Origin: Winogradskya humida
GTDB taxonomy: Bacteria > Actinomycetota > Actinomycetes > Mycobacteriales > Micromonosporaceae
Length of the DNA stretch: 64,000 nt
Assembly (NCBI RefSeq): GCF_016862215.1
Contig: NZ_BOMN01000001.1
Coordinates: 124,001 to 188,000, forward strand
Direction: 5' to 3'
The notes below the pieces were generated by a model that saw only the letters and a program-made list of their open reading frames with translations, had not been told where the DNA came from and did not search any database. A program made the position numbers and the translations under genes. Below, in pieces: positions 62,008 to 64,000 of this stretch. Each line of letters opens with the position of its first letter. The first letter of the stretch is position 1.

Positions 62008-62718
62008 TCAGAGGCTCTGGCCGCCGGAGAGGTCGATGATCGAGCCGGTTGCCCATTGGAACGCGTCGGAGAGGATCGCGGGGACGGCGGCGGTGATGTC
62101 GGCAGTTTCGGCGATGCGGCCCTGGGCGATCGTGTGGGCGGCGAGTTGCTGCACGTCGGGCGAGCGCATCATCCCGCCGCCGAAGTCGGTCGCGACCGCG
62201 CCGCCCATCAGCGTGTTGACCCGGATGCCCCGGTCGGCGAGTTCCACGGCCTGGTAGCGGGTCAGGACCTCGATCGCGCCCTTGGTGGCGGCGTAGGCGG
62301 ACATGCCGGGCACGACGCCGCGGGTCAGCGCTGTCGTCACGTTGAGCACGCGGCCGCCGTCGTTGATCAGGGGCAGGAGCGCCTGGGTGAGGAAGAACGG
62401 GGCCTTGAGGTTCACGGCGACCAGCTCGTCGAACTGCTCGGGCGTGGTCTGCGCGTACGGTGCATAGGTCCCGATCCCCGCGTTGTTGACCAGGTAGTCG
62501 AAGGTCTCGACGCCGAACCGGTCCCGCAGCGTCTCCCGGACGGCGGTGACGAATGCGGGGTACGTGTCGAGTTCGGTGACATCGAGCCGGCAGAAGTCGG
62601 GGCCGGGTGAACCGGTGCGGTAGGTGCCCAGGACCGCGACACCCGCACGCGTCAAATGCTGTGCCATACCCTGGCCGAGCCCGCGCCCGGCGCCGGTGAC
62701 CAGTGCAATTTTCGTCAT
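62008..62718 (-). CDS. Short-chain dehydrogenase/reductase with Thr at the catalytic Ser position
   Basis: A 236-residue SDR: TGAGRGLGQG (about 8-17), NNAG in YLVNNAGIG, YAATK catalytic Tyr/Lys and WATGSIIDLSGGQ at the C-terminus. The segment normally ending with the catalytic Ser reads VLNVTTALTRG, with Thr in place of Ser at about residue 127; Thr can sometimes substitute, but the change is notable. It lacks an operon partner on its own strand downstream, and the upstream IclR gene is 67 bases away. Substrate unknown. Confidence 0.85.
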   Translation of the reverse strand: MTKIALVTGAGRGLGQGMAQHLTRAGVAVLGTYRTGSPGPDFCRLDVTELDTYPAFVTAVRETLRDRFGVETFDYLVNNAGIGTYAPYAQTTPEQFDELVAVNLKAPFFLTQALLPLINDGGRVLNVTTALTRGVVPGMSAYAATKGAIEVLTRYQAVELADRGIRVNTLMGGAVATDFGGGMMRSPDVQQLAAHTIAQGRIAETADITAAVPAILSDAFQWATGSIIDLSGGQSL

Positions 62719-62785
62719 GCCGTCACGATGATGGAGGCGCCCCGCCGGATCGAGCGGTTGTCCGCTGAACGGACGCCCCGTTGAA

Positions 62786-63436
62786 TCAAGCCCGTTGAGC
62801 GGACGCCAGCTCGATCGCCGCCCGGTGGACGGGGGCCGCGAGCCGGTGCGCGGGGCGGTGCGCCGCGGTGGCGACCTGCAGGGCCGCCTTTCGCCCGCCG
62901 GGCAGCCCGACCGGCACGGCGTAGCAGGTCAGCCCCTCGAACATGTCCTCGTCGTCGACCGCCGCACCGAACGGCCGTCGCCGCGCCGCCGGTGTGGTGC
63001 CGGGGGCCAGGACCATGGCGGCGGCCGTCGACGCGGGCATCCGCGCACCGCTGCGCGCGTCGATCGGGAGCGTGTCGCGGCCGGGGATCATCTCCAGCGC
63101 GACGAAATCCCCGTCCGACGCCACGACCAGCGACACCGCGGCGCCCGTCTGCTCCCGCAACCGCGCGATGACCTTCGAGGCCGACTCGCGCAGCCCGGCG
63201 AGCGGTTCGACCCGCTGCGCGAGGTCCAGCAGGGACGCCGCCAGTGTCCAGTGCCCGTTCGCCCACTCCACCGCGCCGGATTCGCGGAGCTGGCCGAGCA
63301 GCCGGTGCACGGTCGGCCGGGGCAGCCCGGTCAGCTGCGCGAGCCGCGCGAGCTGGTGCTGCGTGCCGGCCTCCGGCAGGGCCCGCAGCACGCGGAAGGC
63401 ACCGTCGACGACGCTGCGCGGTTCCCGGTCCGCCAT
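62786..63436 (-). CDS. IclR-family transcriptional regulator (short form)
   Basis: A 216-residue regulator. The winged HTH (about 7-65) shows VVDGAFRVLRALPEAGT and HQLARLAQLTGLPRPTVHRLL, and an IclR effector domain follows. It is somewhat shorter than typical IclR proteins (about 250), and its effector domain ends without the usual Asp/Gly-rich ligand loop being obvious. ATG 63436 follows TGAGGTGAG. It begins 8 bases after the stop of the flavoprotein gene on the same strand, so the two are probably one operon. Confidence 0.85.
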   Translation of the reverse strand: MADREPRSVVDGAFRVLRALPEAGTQHQLARLAQLTGLPRPTVHRLLGQLRESGAVEWANGHWTLAASLLDLAQRVEPLAGLRESASKVIARLREQTGAAVSLVVASDGDFVALEMIPGRDTLPIDARSGARMPASTAAAMVLAPGTTPAARRRPFGAAVDDEDMFEGLTCYAVPVGLPGGRKAALQVATAAHRPAHRLAAPVHRAAIELASAQRA

Positions 63437-63444
63437 CACTCACC

Positions 63445-64000
63445 TCACGGTCGCTGGGTCAGGGCCTTCCCATAATTCTCGACCGCCAGGTACGCGTTGA
63501 GGTGCGGGTGCCTGCTGGCCACCGCAACGTCCCGCCAGAACCGCTGGACGGGGTTCGAAAGGGCAAAAACGCCCGCGCCGTGCAGGTCGACCAGCATGTC
63601 CACCGCGGCCCGGCAGTCGCGGGCGATGGACGCCTGGTCCATGTGCCAGCGCGGCAGGTCCGCCGGCGGCACGTCGTCGCCGTCCACGGCTGCCGCGAGC
63701 GCGAAGGCGGTGCGCTCGGCGCGTTCGATCAGGTGGGTGGCGTCGGCGAGCCAGTGCCGGGCGCCGGGCGATTCGCCGATCGAGGCGTACGCGCTCATGA
63801 ACGGTTTGCGGCCCGAGTCGAACATGGCGTGCGTGGCGTCCAGGGCACCCCGCGCCCCGCCGATCACCGGCCCGATCACGGTCAGTGCGAAGAGCATCAC
63901 GTCGTTGACGCCGAACGGGCGGAACGGCGCCACCTGCACGGCCGGAACGACCAGCTCCTCGGCGACCAGCGTGTGACTGCCGGTCGCGCGCATGCCGGCC
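63445..64000 (-). CDS. Acyl-CoA-dehydrogenase-fold flavoprotein, C-terminal part (HsaA-like monooxygenase)
   Basis: The gene continues past the window edge; about 185 C-terminal residues are visible. GMRATGSHTLVAEELVVP is the conserved substrate-flanking strand of the acyl-CoA dehydrogenase fold, and the rest is the C-terminal four-helix domain (GARGALDATHAMF, RAAVDMLVDLHGAGVF, VQRFWRDVAVASRHP). The FWRDVxxxSRHP ending is typical of flavin-dependent hydroxylases such as HsaA, DszC and relatives rather than of true acyl-CoA dehydrogenases. It would act with a separate flavin reductase. It is followed by an IclR regulator that may control the same pathway. Confidence 0.8.
   Translation of the reverse strand, partial: AGMRATGSHTLVAEELVVPAVQVAPFRPFGVNDVMLFALTVIGPVIGGARGALDATHAMFDSGRKPFMSAYASIGESPGARHWLADATHLIERAERTAFALAAAVDGDDVPPADLPRWHMDQASIARDCRAAVDMLVDLHGAGVFALSNPVQRFWRDVAVASRHPHLNAYLAVENYGKALTQRP

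Noticed and set aside
1..64000. tRNA, rRNA, IS element or prophage block
   Set aside because: No tRNA cloverleaf, rRNA stretch, transposase, integrase or phage structural gene was recognised. The lower-G+C NACHT gene has no visible mobility gene or attachment repeat beside it.

Overview
The window is high-GC DNA from an actinobacterium, most likely a member of the Micromonosporaceae (Actinoplanes-like). This rests on the extreme third-position G+C, frequent GTG/TTG starts, and families typical of large soil actinomycetes: a SARP/BTAD regulator, an XRE/NB-ARC/TPR regulator, DUF3159, several TetR and IclR regulators, a streptogrisin-like protease, and a fused anthranilate synthase behind a Trp-codon leader. 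The genus is inferred from gene style only. No rRNA, tRNA, CRISPR array, insertion sequence or phage block was recognised.

Layout. 1-3.1 kb: the tail of a probable transglutaminase-like protein, an F420-reductase-like protein, an old-yellow-enzyme reductase and a frameshifted gene. 3.1-6.1 kb: a TetR regulator divergent from an SDR/aldehyde dehydrogenase operon, with three copies of an 11-bp operator-like repeat between them. 6.1-12.5 kb: a SARP-like regulator whose ATPase region lacks a P-loop, two PAP2 phosphatases and a lone cytochrome oxidase subunit I. 12.9-15.0 kb: a membrane NACHT ATPase of lower G+C, a candidate immune gene. 15.1-29.4 kb: small metabolic genes, each beside its own regulator (TetR, Lrp, XRE), a secreted protease, a SpoIIE phosphatase and a response regulator-histidine kinase-PepSY operon. 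29.5-32.9 kb: a serine hydrolase, a HigBA-type toxin-antitoxin pair with a frameshifted toxin, a methyltransferase and a DUF3159 protein. 32.8-37.6 kb: a receiver-HEAT-glycosyltransferase operon divergent from a CHASE-type kinase that lacks the usual phospho-acceptor histidine. 37.8-47.1 kb: a Fic protein with paired inverted repeats at its promoter, an IclR regulator, an aminotransferase, a second receiver/kinase pair, and a TetR regulator whose presumed operator word lies upstream of both a VOC gene and an aldo/keto reductase. 47.1-49.7 kb: a retron-like reverse transcriptase with a repeat-built N-terminus, followed by a small Pro-rich protein. 49.8-51.8 kb: fused anthranilate synthase controlled by a classical Trp attenuator. 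52.0-57.6 kb: a propeller lipoprotein, an NB-ARC/TPR regulator, a flavin monooxygenase and small conserved proteins. 57.7-62.0 kb: a complete carbohydrate ABC importer operon including its ATPase, ending in a strong terminator. 62.0-64.0 kb: an SDR, an IclR regulator and a truncated acyl-CoA-dehydrogenase-fold flavoprotein.

The general pattern is many small regulator-plus-enzyme pairs whose operators can be read directly from short palindromes in the divergent intergenic regions. The parts most worth following up are the reverse transcriptase locus, the NACHT gene, the Fic gene with its repeated operator, the kinase without its histidine, and the Trp attenuator. Two genes (2325-3061 and 30820-31192) carry single-base frameshifts in short G or C runs and could be sequencing errors rather than true pseudogenes.
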